A DNA stretch of 26,452 nucleotides from SURF-32 sp964648365 (GTDB lineage: Bacteria; Planctomycetota; Phycisphaerae; UBA1845): contig CAZYLK010000077.1 of NCBI GenBank assembly GCA_964648365.1, forward strand, positions 1-26,452. Direction: 5' to 3'. The position numbers and the translations under genes were made by a program. Below, piece after piece: positions 1 to 7,359 of the stretch. Below the pieces are notes generated by a model. The model was given only the letters and a program-made list of their open reading frames with translations. It had not been told where the DNA came from and ran no database searches. The first letter of the stretch is position 1. Each line of letters starts with the position of its first letter.

Positions 1-164
1 AGGCCGACAACGGCAACAAAAGCGCCGTCCACTGGGACATGGTCTGCATGCAGACAGCCGCCGACGGCGGGGGGGAGATCTGGTTCGACGACGAGCTGAT
101 CCGGAAGGATGGGCTGTTTGTGGTGGATGATCTGAAGGGGTTGAATCCGGACAAGCTGAAGTAG
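1..164 (+). CDS. M29-type aminopeptidase, C-terminal fragment (5' end outside window)
   Basis: The frame starting at base 3 is open from the left edge and ends at TAG 162-164, giving 53 readable residues. They contain AVHWDMVCM, then GEIWFDDELIRKDGLFV. This ending (an H-W-D motif, then an acidic 'G-E-I-W-x-D-x-E-L-I-x-x-D-G' stretch) is how thermophilic M29 metallo-aminopeptidases (aminopeptidase T/AmpS) normally finish. The His and Asp of HWD belong to the dinuclear metal site region in that family. The enzyme would be cytoplasmic and release N-terminal residues from peptides. Only the C-terminus is visible, so length, start and the other metal ligands cannot be judged. The next gene begins 8 bases downstream, so the two are probably co-transcribed. 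The family call is from recall of the motif, not from a search. Confidence 0.75.
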   Translation, partial: ADNGNKSAVHWDMVCMQTAADGGGEIWFDDELIRKDGLFVVDDLKGLNPDKLK

Positions 165-172
165 CGGGAGCG

Positions 173-718
173 ATGAGCAACCATACCGACGCAACCTCAG
201 ACGTCTCGGTGCGCCAGCCTCGAGCTTGGAAAAGCCGCGCCATTACCATTGTTGCAATCCTGATTGGCGGCGGCGTGGTACTGGCAGTGGTGACGTTCGT
301 TTGGCCATGGTCCACCTCGTTCGCGCGACATAATGGGGACCAGTGGATAGAGATCGCCGTGGCTCGGGGCGGTTTGACGCTGCTCATTGTCGACAACGAG
401 GGCAGCCCATTTTTCGGCACATTTGTCGAAAGCTTCCTTCATGGTCGCAGGCTGATGTTGGAGCAAAAGGGGTTCGTCGTACCGGCAGATGCCCTGAGTA
501 AGCACATGCCTCCCGGCGTGACTGTAGGTGGCTTTCAAATACCTCTCGTGCTGCCGTGGAGCGTCATCGCGCTGCTCGGGCTGTTTGCGTACCTTGTATT
601 CATGAAGTGCGCGAGGGCACTCAGGCGACGTAAGGGCCTTTGCGCCTGGTGCTCGTACGATCTTCGCGGAAGCGAATCGGGGGTTTGCCCTGAGTGTGGC
701 ATGGCGCAGACGCGATAG
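173..718 (+). CDS. Small membrane protein with C-terminal zinc ribbon, function unknown
   Basis: This 181-residue protein is not from a family I can name. It has a short polar N-terminus, a first membrane helix at about residues 24-46, a roughly 75-residue loop likely outside the cytoplasm, a second helix at about 123-145, a basic stop (RALRRRK), and a C-terminal zinc ribbon with Cys157, Cys160, Cys172 and Cys175 (CAWCSYDLRG...CPECG). With both termini inside, the ribbon would face the cytoplasm. A GGGAG ribosome site at 165-169 lies 3 bases before the ATG, which is close but usable. The preceding aminopeptidase ends 8 bases upstream, suggesting one transcript. The ribbon resembles those in the two minus-strand paralogues at 2538-5283, although the rest of the proteins differ. 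The ribbon may bind nucleic acid or a protein partner; nothing in the sequence decides this. Confidence 0.75.
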   Translation: MSNHTDATSDVSVRQPRAWKSRAITIVAILIGGGVVLAVVTFVWPWSTSFARHNGDQWIEIAVARGGLTLLIVDNEGSPFFGTFVESFLHGRRLMLEQKGFVVPADALSKHMPPGVTVGGFQIPLVLPWSVIALLGLFAYLVFMKCARALRRRKGLCAWCSYDLRGSESGVCPECGMAQTR

Positions 719-768
719 TTCACCCGTCGCGATCCGTTGCCAGATTAGAGCCGAAGCCTCCGGACGGG

Positions 769-898
769 CTGCGCGAGACCATCGTGAAGGGGTTTACGAT
801 GGACGACGAGCGGCTCAAGGCCGGGGGGGGCGGCGCGTACTTCGACGAACTGCTCGACCGCATTCGTGACATCCGCTCGTCCGAACGGGCGTTCGGGC
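769..898 (+). pseudogene. Remnant of a rhuM-like gene (internal fragment)
   Basis: Bases 769-894 match bases 5915-6040 inside the intact RhuM gene without gaps, at about 116 of 126 positions by hand count. The readable peptide starts LRETIVKGFTMDDERLK and ends DRIRDIRSSER. The N-terminal DNA-binding half and the C-terminal half of RhuM are both missing, and homology stops abruptly just after base 894. The open frame around it (694-1029) has no RhuM-like sequence outside this block, so I treat it as a gene relic. Most differences are synonymous third-position changes (6 of 10), so the two copies diverged while both were probably still coding. It retains the G8 run (823-830) found in the intact copy (5969-5976). 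It lies directly upstream of the inverted-repeat array and the Fic gene. Confidence 0.75.
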
Positions 899-906
899 CG
901 ACATTG

Positions 907-1020
907 CCGAACTACCGATTTCTACCGATTTGTCCGGAATCGGTAGTTCGGGCCTTGCGAGGCCCCAACGGAGCGGCTACCATTCGCGAACTACCGATTC
1001 GGCACAGATTGGTAGTTTTT
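907..1020. repeat. Alternating inverted-repeat array (REP/BIME-like) upstream of fic
   Basis: The 13-14 base unit CCGAACTACCGATT occurs at 907-920, inverted at 938-951 (perfect 14-base arms, 17-base loop), direct again at 987-999, and inverted in degraded form at 1007-1017. An extra CTACCGATT lies at 922-930. A separate GC hairpin (GGGCCT, loop TGCG, AGGCCC) sits at 950-965 between units. The last pair (989-998 with 1008-1017) forms a short hairpin followed by a run of five T ending at 1020, so it could also act as a weak terminator or attenuator before the Fic gene. The head-to-tail alternation is like bacterial interspersed mosaic elements. An operator cluster for the Fic gene is the other reading. 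Confidence 0.7.
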
Positions 1021-1044
1021 GGTACTTGACGTAAGCCCCTGCGG

Positions 1045-2457
1045 ATGCTGGACATGCGAAAGCCGACGATGCCTCCAGAGCTGATTGCCTCGACGGCCAC
1101 CGAGGAGTCTCTCGATCAAAGCACGCAGCGACTGAAATCGGCGCTCGACGCACTGGAGCGACCGGACGTGCTGGCGCTTATCGATCGCGCCAACAAAAGC
1201 TACTGGAGCTGGGACGAGCTTAGGCGGCGGCCGATGCCCGGCGACCTGTCGGCGGAAACCGTGTGGCACGCCGTCAAACTGAGCCGGCCCCGGCGTCGCC
1301 GTATCGCTGGCCTCGTTGACGCCTCCGACAGGCCATTCGCCTTTGTTCTGACAGATGCCGTGGCCGCGGAACTGCATTGCAACGATCTCGAAATCGGGGG
1401 CACGATCGGCGCGGGCAGCGACCAGTTTCGCGAGCAGCGCGACCGGTACGTCCTGCGGTCACTGACGGAGGAAGCGATCGCGTCCAGCCAGCTTGAGGGG
1501 GCCAGCACCACGCGAAAGGTCGCCAGGGAACTGCTCAAGACCGGGCGCAAGCCGCGAACGACGTCCGAACGCATGATCCTGAACAACTATCAGACGATCT
1601 CCTGGCTGCGAGACCAGAAGGACAGGCCGCTCTCTCCGGATTTCATTTTCGACATTCACCGCCGCGTTACGGCCGGCACGTTTCAGGGTGATGGCGACTC
1701 CGGGCGCTTGCGGCGTGCGGATGAGAACATCCTGGTCGTCGACGCGCGCGATAACGAAGTGATGCATGTCCCACCACCGGCCGCGCAACTGCCGAAGCGG
1801 CTGGAGCGCATGTGCGAATTTGCGAACGCGGCGGATTCGGACGGTGGGTTCATCCATCCGGTGGTGCGAGCCATCATCCTGCACTTCTGGCTGGCCTACG
1901 ATCATCCGTTCGTCGACGGCAACGGCCGCACGGCGCGGGCCCTGTTCTACTGGTACATGTTGCGCCGCAGGTATTGGATGTTCGAGTTCCTGTCGATTTC
2001 GAGGATGATCCAGAGCGCCCCAAGCCGGTATCAGCTTGCGTTTCAGAACACCGAAACTGACGACAACGACCTGACTTTTTTTGTCGTGTTCAACCTCGAC
2101 CTCATCGGCCGCGCCCGCAAGGAACTGGCTCGCTATCTGGAGGAAGACGAACGGCGCATCAAGAACGCCCAGACCCTTCTTAAGGCCCACAGGGGTTTGA
2201 ATCATCGCCAGCAGGCGCTGCTGGCGCATGCGCTCATGCACGCCGACGCCGTCTATACGATCGAATCCCACCGCGGGAGTCACGGCATCGCCTACGACAC
2301 CGCCCGGCTGGACTTGGCTGATCTGACGCACCGCGGGCTGCTCACGGAGTACAAGGCCGGACGGAAGCTGCAATACTCGCCTTCCGCCAAGGTGCTGAGA
2401 AAGTCGAATGCTGGGCGCGCGCGGCGCCGCAAGGGTTCGGCGGGCGATGCCGGGTAA
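1045..2457 (+). CDS. fic: Fic/DOC family protein (AMP-transferase) with N-terminal inhibitory helix
   Basis: This 470-residue protein carries the Fic active-site signature HPFVDGNGR at residues 287-295. His287 is the expected base, and the GNGR loop binds the nucleotide phosphates. Fic enzymes usually transfer AMP from ATP to a hydroxyl side chain of a target protein. Upstream, SSQLEG at residues 147-152 fits the inhibitory motif (S/T)xxxE(G/N), with Glu151 as the blocking residue, so this looks like a class II Fic that holds its own inhibitor. The C-terminal part (about 385-450) looks like a winged-helix module. Length and order match the common bacterial Fic proteins of COG3177. The start is uncertain: ATG codons at 1045 and 1054 are both in frame and no good ribosome site precedes them. 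It follows a rhuM remnant and a repeat array. The target is unknown. Confidence 0.9.
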   Translation: MLDMRKPTMPPELIASTATEESLDQSTQRLKSALDALERPDVLALIDRANKSYWSWDELRRRPMPGDLSAETVWHAVKLSRPRRRRIAGLVDASDRPFAFVLTDAVAAELHCNDLEIGGTIGAGSDQFREQRDRYVLRSLTEEAIASSQLEGASTTRKVARELLKTGRKPRTTSERMILNNYQTISWLRDQKDRPLSPDFIFDIHRRVTAGTFQGDGDSGRLRRADENILVVDARDNEVMHVPPPAAQLPKRLERMCEFANAADSDGGFIHPVVRAIILHFWLAYDHPFVDGNGRTARALFYWYMLRRRYWMFEFLSISRMIQSAPSRYQLAFQNTETDDNDLTFFVVFNLDLIGRARKELARYLEEDERRIKNAQTLLKAHRGLNHRQQALLAHALMHADAVYTIESHRGSHGIAYDTARLDLADLTHRGLLTEYKAGRKLQYSPSAKVLRKSNAGRARRRKGSAGDAG

Positions 2458-2537
2458 GGACAGGCGTGTGCGGCCGACTCGCTCAAGCTGCCTGACGCGT
2501 GTGCTACGCCGCAGCGGCTGCGCAGCGGCCAGGTTGC

Positions 2538-3926
2538 TCATCCGCCACCCCCCTCGCCCGCCGGCAGCGCGATCGTCCCCAGGTTCAACTCGCCCTTCCA
2601 GATGCGCGTCAGGCCGCACGCGCTCTGCTCTGCCACGGCCAAATTGCCGCGCAGGATCAGCTCGCCTTCGGTCGCGTCGGGGATCGACAGGAGGGGGCCG
2701 TAGTTGACGCACACGCGGCCGGCCTCGTCGAACGCCCACGCCCCGGCGTTGTGTTCGACGTCGCCGATGCGCAGGATCACATCGAACGCGACCGCCACGG
2801 GCAGCGGGCGGGCGTGCTTGTGCCATTCCGGGGCGATGCCGAAGCGGTCGGGGTCGGGTCGGAATGACTTGGCTACGAAGACGCCGCCAAACGCGGCCAG
2901 TAGTTCACCTCGAAGAGCCGGGTCGTCGACCCAATCCACCGCCGGCGCAGCGTCAACCGGCAGAATCTCGATCACTCGCTCGACGCGGATCGGACGCGAC
3001 CACCACCGAGCCTCCGGGTCGGGATTGGAGAAGACCGGCTGCTCGTACAGACCCTCGCGGGCTTCGTAGACGATCACCCCCAGGCCGAGTTCGGCGTCGG
3101 CAGGCACGTTGAAGGAGATATTCCGTGAGCCGCGCGCGGGAGCGCCGATGAGTTTAGTGATCGGATGCTCGGTGCGGCGCGTCTCGAGCGGCAGGCCGCC
3201 GATGGTGATCCGGTCAACTTCGTGAACATAGGTCAAGCCCATCATCGCGTTTCCGACGTTGGCTTCACAGGACACTTCCAACGTCATGGGTTGACCGGCG
3301 CGAACTTGCGGCGAGACGCTCAGCGTTACGTTGAATAGGCCCGTTAGATAGCGGTTAAGCTGATCGTCGCTTAGCTTCCTGTCGCGGGCGAGTCGGGCAA
3401 GAATCTCGGACAGCAGGTACACGCCTCCCGGAGGCGGCTGTTGCCGGTGCCGGGTCAGCAGGGCGGCGAAAATCTGTTCCCGCTCGTCATCCGTAAGCTG
3501 GCCGTCGCGGAACCGGCGGGCCATCTCGATCAGCGCCTTCGTGTCGCCTGATTGGAGTTTGTTCTGCAGCCAGCTCAGCGGGTAGTGTCGATACCAGTCG
3601 ACGCTGTTGTAGGCGCGACGCGCGACGGGGGTACCGACGGCCATCCCGATCAGCAGGATGACTGTCCCGGCGATCAGTGCCCCGGTTCTGCGCTGGCGTA
3701 CGCCGGCCACGATCGTACGCTCGTCGAGCGAGGCGCCACACTCGGAGCACCGGTTGCCGCTCGCGCCCGACAGGTTGTAGCCGCATTTGCCGCAGTGCGG
3801 TTCCTGGCCGACTCTCCGCCCGCGCCAGCCGCGGATGAGCAGTATCAGCCCGCCGGTGACTGCGAGCGCGGCGATGAGACCTTGCAGGAAGGCGATCTCG
3901 CCCCAACCATTACCGCCCATCGGCAT
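2538..3926 (-). CDS. Membrane-anchored zinc-ribbon protein, downstream copy of tandem paralogues
   Basis: This 462-residue protein is of unknown function. Layout: a membrane helix at about residues 11-31, a cytoplasmic zinc ribbon (Cys45, Cys48, Cys60, Cys63; CGKCGYNLSG...CSECG), a second helix at about 81-101, then about 360 residues predicted outside the cytoplasm. The whole length aligns with the upstream neighbour, with matching blocks around the ribbon, the DWYRHYPLSWL region, EANVGNAM, GAWAFDEAGR and NLGTIALP. Its ATG lies inside the last 17 bases of the upstream gene, and the ribosome site GGAGGG is 3-4 bases before it within that gene, so translation is probably coupled. It converges on the Fic gene with an 80-base gap. 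The external domain could bind ligand or substrate; no catalytic motif stands out. Confidence 0.8.
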   Translation of the reverse strand: MPMGGNGWGEIAFLQGLIAALAVTGGLILLIRGWRGRRVGQEPHCGKCGYNLSGASGNRCSECGASLDERTIVAGVRQRRTGALIAGTVILLIGMAVGTPVARRAYNSVDWYRHYPLSWLQNKLQSGDTKALIEMARRFRDGQLTDDEREQIFAALLTRHRQQPPPGGVYLLSEILARLARDRKLSDDQLNRYLTGLFNVTLSVSPQVRAGQPMTLEVSCEANVGNAMMGLTYVHEVDRITIGGLPLETRRTEHPITKLIGAPARGSRNISFNVPADAELGLGVIVYEAREGLYEQPVFSNPDPEARWWSRPIRVERVIEILPVDAAPAVDWVDDPALRGELLAAFGGVFVAKSFRPDPDRFGIAPEWHKHARPLPVAVAFDVILRIGDVEHNAGAWAFDEAGRVCVNYGPLLSIPDATEGELILRGNLAVAEQSACGLTRIWKGELNLGTIALPAGEGGGG

Positions 3927-5283
3927 CGCCCTCCGGCAGCGCGATCGTACCCAGGTTCAATCCCCCCTCCCACATCCGCGAGATACGGCAGTGGGTCCGC
4001 TCGCCCAGGGACCGATTGCTGCGCAGGATCAGTTCCCCCTCGGTCGCGCCGGGAATCGACAGCAGCACGTCGCGGTGCGCGCAGATGCGGCCGGCCTCGT
4101 CAAAGGCCCATGCACCCGCATCATGTTCCACGCCCGCCACTCGCAGGAAGACATCAAAGGCGACGGGGATCGGCAGCGTGCGCGTGCGCTTGTGCCGCCG
4201 AGGTTCGATGCTGAATCGGTTTTCATCGAGCCAGTCGGTCCTGGCCGCAAAGAACCGAGCGAACGCGGCCGTAAGCTCATCCTCAAGACCGGCCTCATCG
4301 ACCCACTCCACCGGCAACGGTGCGGCCGGCGGAAGTACTTCGATCGCGTGTTCCACCACGATCACGCGGGACCAGACCGGCGCCGTCAGGTCCGGCATGG
4401 TGAAAGGCGGCTGCACGTAGAGTCCCTGGCGCAATTGGAGCGTGATCACGGTCTTTCCCGGCTGTGCGTCGATGGGTGTGTAGAACTCCTGCTGCCATTT
4501 TCTGCGTGCGGGCGTGCCCACGAGGCCCGCGCCCAGCATGGGATGTCCCCACCAGTTACTCCAGCCCCCGCCGACGGTCACTGTGCCGACCTCCTGTGAG
4601 TAGCTCAATCCGCTCATCGCCGATCCCACGTTGGCCTCGCACCTGATTTCAACCGTCATCCGTTCGCCCGGGCGCGTGCTTTCGGGTACGCGAACTTCGA
4701 CCTTGAACAGGCCCTCCAGATAGAGATCGCGCTGCTCCTCCGTGAGCTTGCCGTTCACGAGCAACCCCGCGAGCGTGTCGGAGAGCAGCCATAGATCAGC
4801 CATGGGCGCCCGTCGATGCCGTGCCACCAGCGCCGCGACGATCCGGTCGCGATCGCCCTCGGACGGTCGATCGCTGTTCAGTCGGCGGCCGAGTTCCACG
4901 AGTGCCCCGGTGTTGCCGGCCTCAAAGTCGCGGAGCAGCCAGCCTACGGGATAGTACCGATACCAGTCGATGCGTTCGTAGCCGCGCTGAGCGGTCGGCG
5001 AGGCGGTGAGAAATCCGAGAAGCAGAAGAGCGAGACCCGCGAGCAGCGACGGAATGCGACGATGGCGGACGCCGATGACGATGGCGCGTTCGTCAAGCGG
5101 CGCGCCGCACTCCGAGCAGTGCTCGCCGCTCGAACCTGACAGGTTGTAGCCGCAGCGGCGGCAGTGCGGGTCAGTCCCGACCGTCCGGCCGCGCCAGCCG
5201 CGGACGAGCAGGCGCAGGCTGCCCATCACCGCGAGCGCGGCGACGAGGAACTGGCAGAAAGCGACCGCGGCCCAGCCGGCCAT
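3910..5283 (-). CDS. Membrane-anchored zinc-ribbon protein, upstream copy of tandem paralogues
   Basis: This 457-residue paralogue of the following gene has the same plan: helix at about residues 5-27, zinc ribbon with Cys41, Cys44, Cys56 and Cys59 (CRRCGYNLSG...CSECG), helix at about 78-96, then a long domain predicted outside the cytoplasm. Conserved blocks shared with its partner include DWYRYYPVGWL, EANVGSAMSGL, GAWAFDEAGRIC and TEGELILR. A GAGAGGA ribosome site about 10 bases upstream supports the ATG at 5283. It is first in a two-gene unit, overlapping the next gene by 17 bases. The intracellular ribbon held between two helices suggests a membrane protein that contacts a cytoplasmic partner, but this is inference. 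I do not recognise the external domain. Confidence 0.8.
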   Translation of the reverse strand: MAGWAAVAFCQFLVAALAVMGSLRLLVRGWRGRTVGTDPHCRRCGYNLSGSSGEHCSECGAPLDERAIVIGVRHRRIPSLLAGLALLLLGFLTASPTAQRGYERIDWYRYYPVGWLLRDFEAGNTGALVELGRRLNSDRPSEGDRDRIVAALVARHRRAPMADLWLLSDTLAGLLVNGKLTEEQRDLYLEGLFKVEVRVPESTRPGERMTVEIRCEANVGSAMSGLSYSQEVGTVTVGGGWSNWWGHPMLGAGLVGTPARRKWQQEFYTPIDAQPGKTVITLQLRQGLYVQPPFTMPDLTAPVWSRVIVVEHAIEVLPPAAPLPVEWVDEAGLEDELTAAFARFFAARTDWLDENRFSIEPRRHKRTRTLPIPVAFDVFLRVAGVEHDAGAWAFDEAGRICAHRDVLLSIPGATEGELILRSNRSLGERTHCRISRMWEGGLNLGTIALPEGDADGR

Positions 5284-5459
5284 AGGATGCTGTTCCTCTC
5301 CCGAACGCCGCGGTCGCCGCGGCCGATCGCTTCAGGGCGACCCCGCACAAGGCTGAGCCGTCTGATGGTAGTCCGGCGACGACATGGACTCAATCAGACC
5401 GGCGCGAAGCGATCAGTCCATCTCGCGCGACGAGGGTCAGCCGTCGCCCTGTCGCACGT

Positions 5460-5488
5460 TTGACTCATGGGTAGGATTTTGTTAGGAC
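5460..5488 (+). promoter_or_regulatory. Candidate sigma-70-type promoter for the RhuM gene
   Basis: TTGACT at 5460-5465 (five of six matches to TTGACA) is followed after 17 bases by TAGGAC at 5483-5488 (three of six, with the important first TA and fifth A). It sits 67 bases before the preferred GTG start and in a locally A/T-richer stretch. Spacing and the -35 box are good; the -10 box is poor. Confidence 0.35.
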
Positions 5489-5554
5489 AATGAAGACCGC
5501 TCCCCGCCGGCGCGAGTGGGGCGGCGCCGGTTGCCGCAGTTCGGGAGTCAGTTC

Positions 5555-6631
5555 GTGATAGCGTCAAACCTGGTTCCCAGCGGCGGCGGCGAGTTTCTGC
5601 TCTACCAGACGGCGGACGGTCGGACGCGCGTGCAGGTGCGGCTGGACGAGGAGACCGTGTGGCTGACGCAGCGGCAGATGGCGGAGCTGTTCGAGACGAC
5701 CAAGCAGAACGTCAGCCTCCACGTCGGCAACGTCTTTGAGGAAGGCGAGTTACAACGGGAGGGAACCGTCAAGGAATACTTGACGGTTCAGAGGGAGGGA
5801 ACCCGCCAGGTCGAGCGCCGGGTCGAGCACTACAACCTCGACGTCATCATCTCAGTCGGCTACCGCGTCAAGTCTCTGCGCGGCACGCAGTTTCGCATCT
5901 GGGCGACGCAGCGGCTGCGCGAGTACATCGTGAAGGGTTTCACGATGGACGACGAGCGGCTCAAGGCCGGGGGGGGCGGGGCGTACTTCGACGAACTGCT
6001 GGACCGCATTCGCGACATCCGCTCGTCCGAGCGGGTCTTCTGGCGCAAAGTGCTCGACATCTACGCTACCAGCATCGACTACGATCCGTCCGCCGAGCGA
6101 ACGAAGCTCTTCTTCCAGACAGTGCAGAACAAGATGCACTGGGCCATCGCCGGGCAGACCGCCGCCGAGATCGTTCACGATCGCGTCGATGCCGACAAGC
6201 CCAGCATGGGCCTGACGAACCGGCCCGGCGAAGAGCTGCGCAAAAGCGACGTGAGCATCGCGAAGAACTATCTGTTGCCGGACGAGTTGCAGGCGCTTAA
6301 CCTGATCGTGTCCGCGTATCTCGACTTCGCCGAACTGCAGGCCCTTCAGCGCAAGCCCATGACGATGGCGGCCTGGATTGCCAAGCTCGACGACTTCATC
6401 CGCATCAGCGGCCGTGACATCCTCACCCACGCGGGCAAGGTCTCGCATGAGACGGCGAAGCTGAAAGCTGAGGCGGAGTACGCGAGGTTCCAGGCCGAAC
6501 AGGGCGCACTGCCGCAGCCGGTGGACCGACATTTCGCCGATGCGGTCAGGGAACTCGGTGCGGTTGAGCGCGCGACAAAGCGGACGCGAAACACCCATGA
6601 CACGCACAGCGACGGAACAGCCCGTGCGTGA
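5555..6631 (+). CDS. rhuM: RhuM family protein (virulence RhuM, COG3943)
   Basis: This protein of 358 residues (371 if started at GTG 5516) is close to the usual length of the RhuM family, first named from a Salmonella pathogenicity island and often found in mobile or defence-rich regions; its biochemical role is not established. The N-terminal part contains the typical GEFLLYQTADGRTRVQVRL strand region, then a helix-turn-helix-like stretch (TVWLTQRQMAELFETTKQN). The central part has YNLDVIISVGYRVKS, KGFTMDDERLK and DIYATSIDYDPSAERT, all family hallmarks. I prefer GTG 5555 because GGGAG at 5543-5547 lies 7 bases before it; GTG 5516 has no ribosome site. A run of eight G at 5969-5976 lies in the coding region. 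A fragment of a second copy lies at 769-898. The 3' end overlaps the next gene if that starts at 6597. Confidence 0.85.
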   Translation: MIASNLVPSGGGEFLLYQTADGRTRVQVRLDEETVWLTQRQMAELFETTKQNVSLHVGNVFEEGELQREGTVKEYLTVQREGTRQVERRVEHYNLDVIISVGYRVKSLRGTQFRIWATQRLREYIVKGFTMDDERLKAGGGGAYFDELLDRIRDIRSSERVFWRKVLDIYATSIDYDPSAERTKLFFQTVQNKMHWAIAGQTAAEIVHDRVDADKPSMGLTNRPGEELRKSDVSIAKNYLLPDELQALNLIVSAYLDFAELQALQRKPMTMAAWIAKLDDFIRISGRDILTHAGKVSHETAKLKAEAEYARFQAEQGALPQPVDRHFADAVRELGAVERATKRTRNTHDTHSDGTARA

Positions 6632-7295
6632 TCCAGGCGACGCGAACATGCGGACGTCGGATTCCCACCCAGCCTCCAATGCGCCGCCCTCCGGCTGGAA
6701 GGCTTCTGCAGCGATTCTGCCGGCCGGCACGCTTGCCGGCATGATCGCCACGAACAATTGGTGCTTCGTCGTCGTCCCCATCGCCGCGGCCGTGCTGGTT
6801 GCGGACCTGACCGTCAGGAGGTTCCGGCCGTCGATGGCGCTTCGCCTGCCCGTTGCGGTGGCGGTGGGCGTTGCGATCGGATTCCTGCTGTCAGTCGATC
6901 GAGCCGTGGCGTTTCGCGACGCTTTCGGCATCGACCCGCCGCGCGGCGTACGCATGTCGCACGTGCGGCGGCATTATCTCGGCGGACCGGGTGAGGAGGT
7001 CGTCATCATGGAATTGACTGCCGACCCGCCCGGTCTTGCGGCGTTGACATCCCTCCCAACCGCTCGCACGCAGACGGAGTCGCTGGCGGATTGGCGGACG
7101 CTGGGCGGCTCGTGGGAGGATGCGTTCGAGGTCTTTGTCGGCCCCGGTGCGACGGACGTGGCGTGGCGTTCGTGGCTGCGGGTTCGACCCATCTTGAATC
7201 CCGATGTATATGACTTCGGCACGGCCGGTCGCGGCTGCGCGCTCTTTTGCGATCCTTCGACGGGCCGCTGCGTTGCGCTGTTCGCCGTGCGATGA
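6597..7295 (+). CDS. Membrane protein, function unknown
   Basis: This protein of about 232 residues is not from a family I recognise. It has a polar N-terminus, then two or three hydrophobic stretches (about residues 36-73 and 83-99) ending in FLLSVDRAVAF, and a soluble C-terminal part of about 120 residues that includes FEVFVGPGATDVAWRSWLRV. With ATG 6597 it overlaps the end of rhuM by 35 bases; ATG 6648, preceded by AGGCG, gives a version 17 residues shorter without overlap and is an equal alternative. It follows rhuM on the same strand, so co-transcription is likely. No catalytic motif is visible. Confidence 0.6.
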   Translation: MTRTATEQPVRDPGDANMRTSDSHPASNAPPSGWKASAAILPAGTLAGMIATNNWCFVVVPIAAAVLVADLTVRRFRPSMALRLPVAVAVGVAIGFLLSVDRAVAFRDAFGIDPPRGVRMSHVRRHYLGGPGEEVVIMELTADPPGLAALTSLPTARTQTESLADWRTLGGSWEDAFEVFVGPGATDVAWRSWLRVRPILNPDVYDFGTAGRGCALFCDPSTGRCVALFAVR

Positions 7296-7359
7296 GCAGA
7301 CGGCCGGTTCGCGAGCAGGAGCGGGTGGATGACGCGCCCGGCGATCGTCGTCCGTAGCG

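Noticed and set aside
694..1029. A complete small gene of 111 codons covering the rhuM-like fragment
   Set aside because: Only the middle 42 codons resemble RhuM; the flanks include the repeat array and show no coding pattern, so a relic is the better explanation.
1459..2826. Open minus-strand frame of 455 codons opposite fic
   Set aside because: It lies antisense to the Fic active-site region, is arginine-rich and low in complexity, and runs into the next gene.
769..6631. A complete rhuM-fic toxin-antitoxin or defence operon
   Set aside because: The rhuM piece beside fic is only a fragment, and the intact rhuM is 3 kb away behind two genes on the other strand, so a single working operon is not supported.
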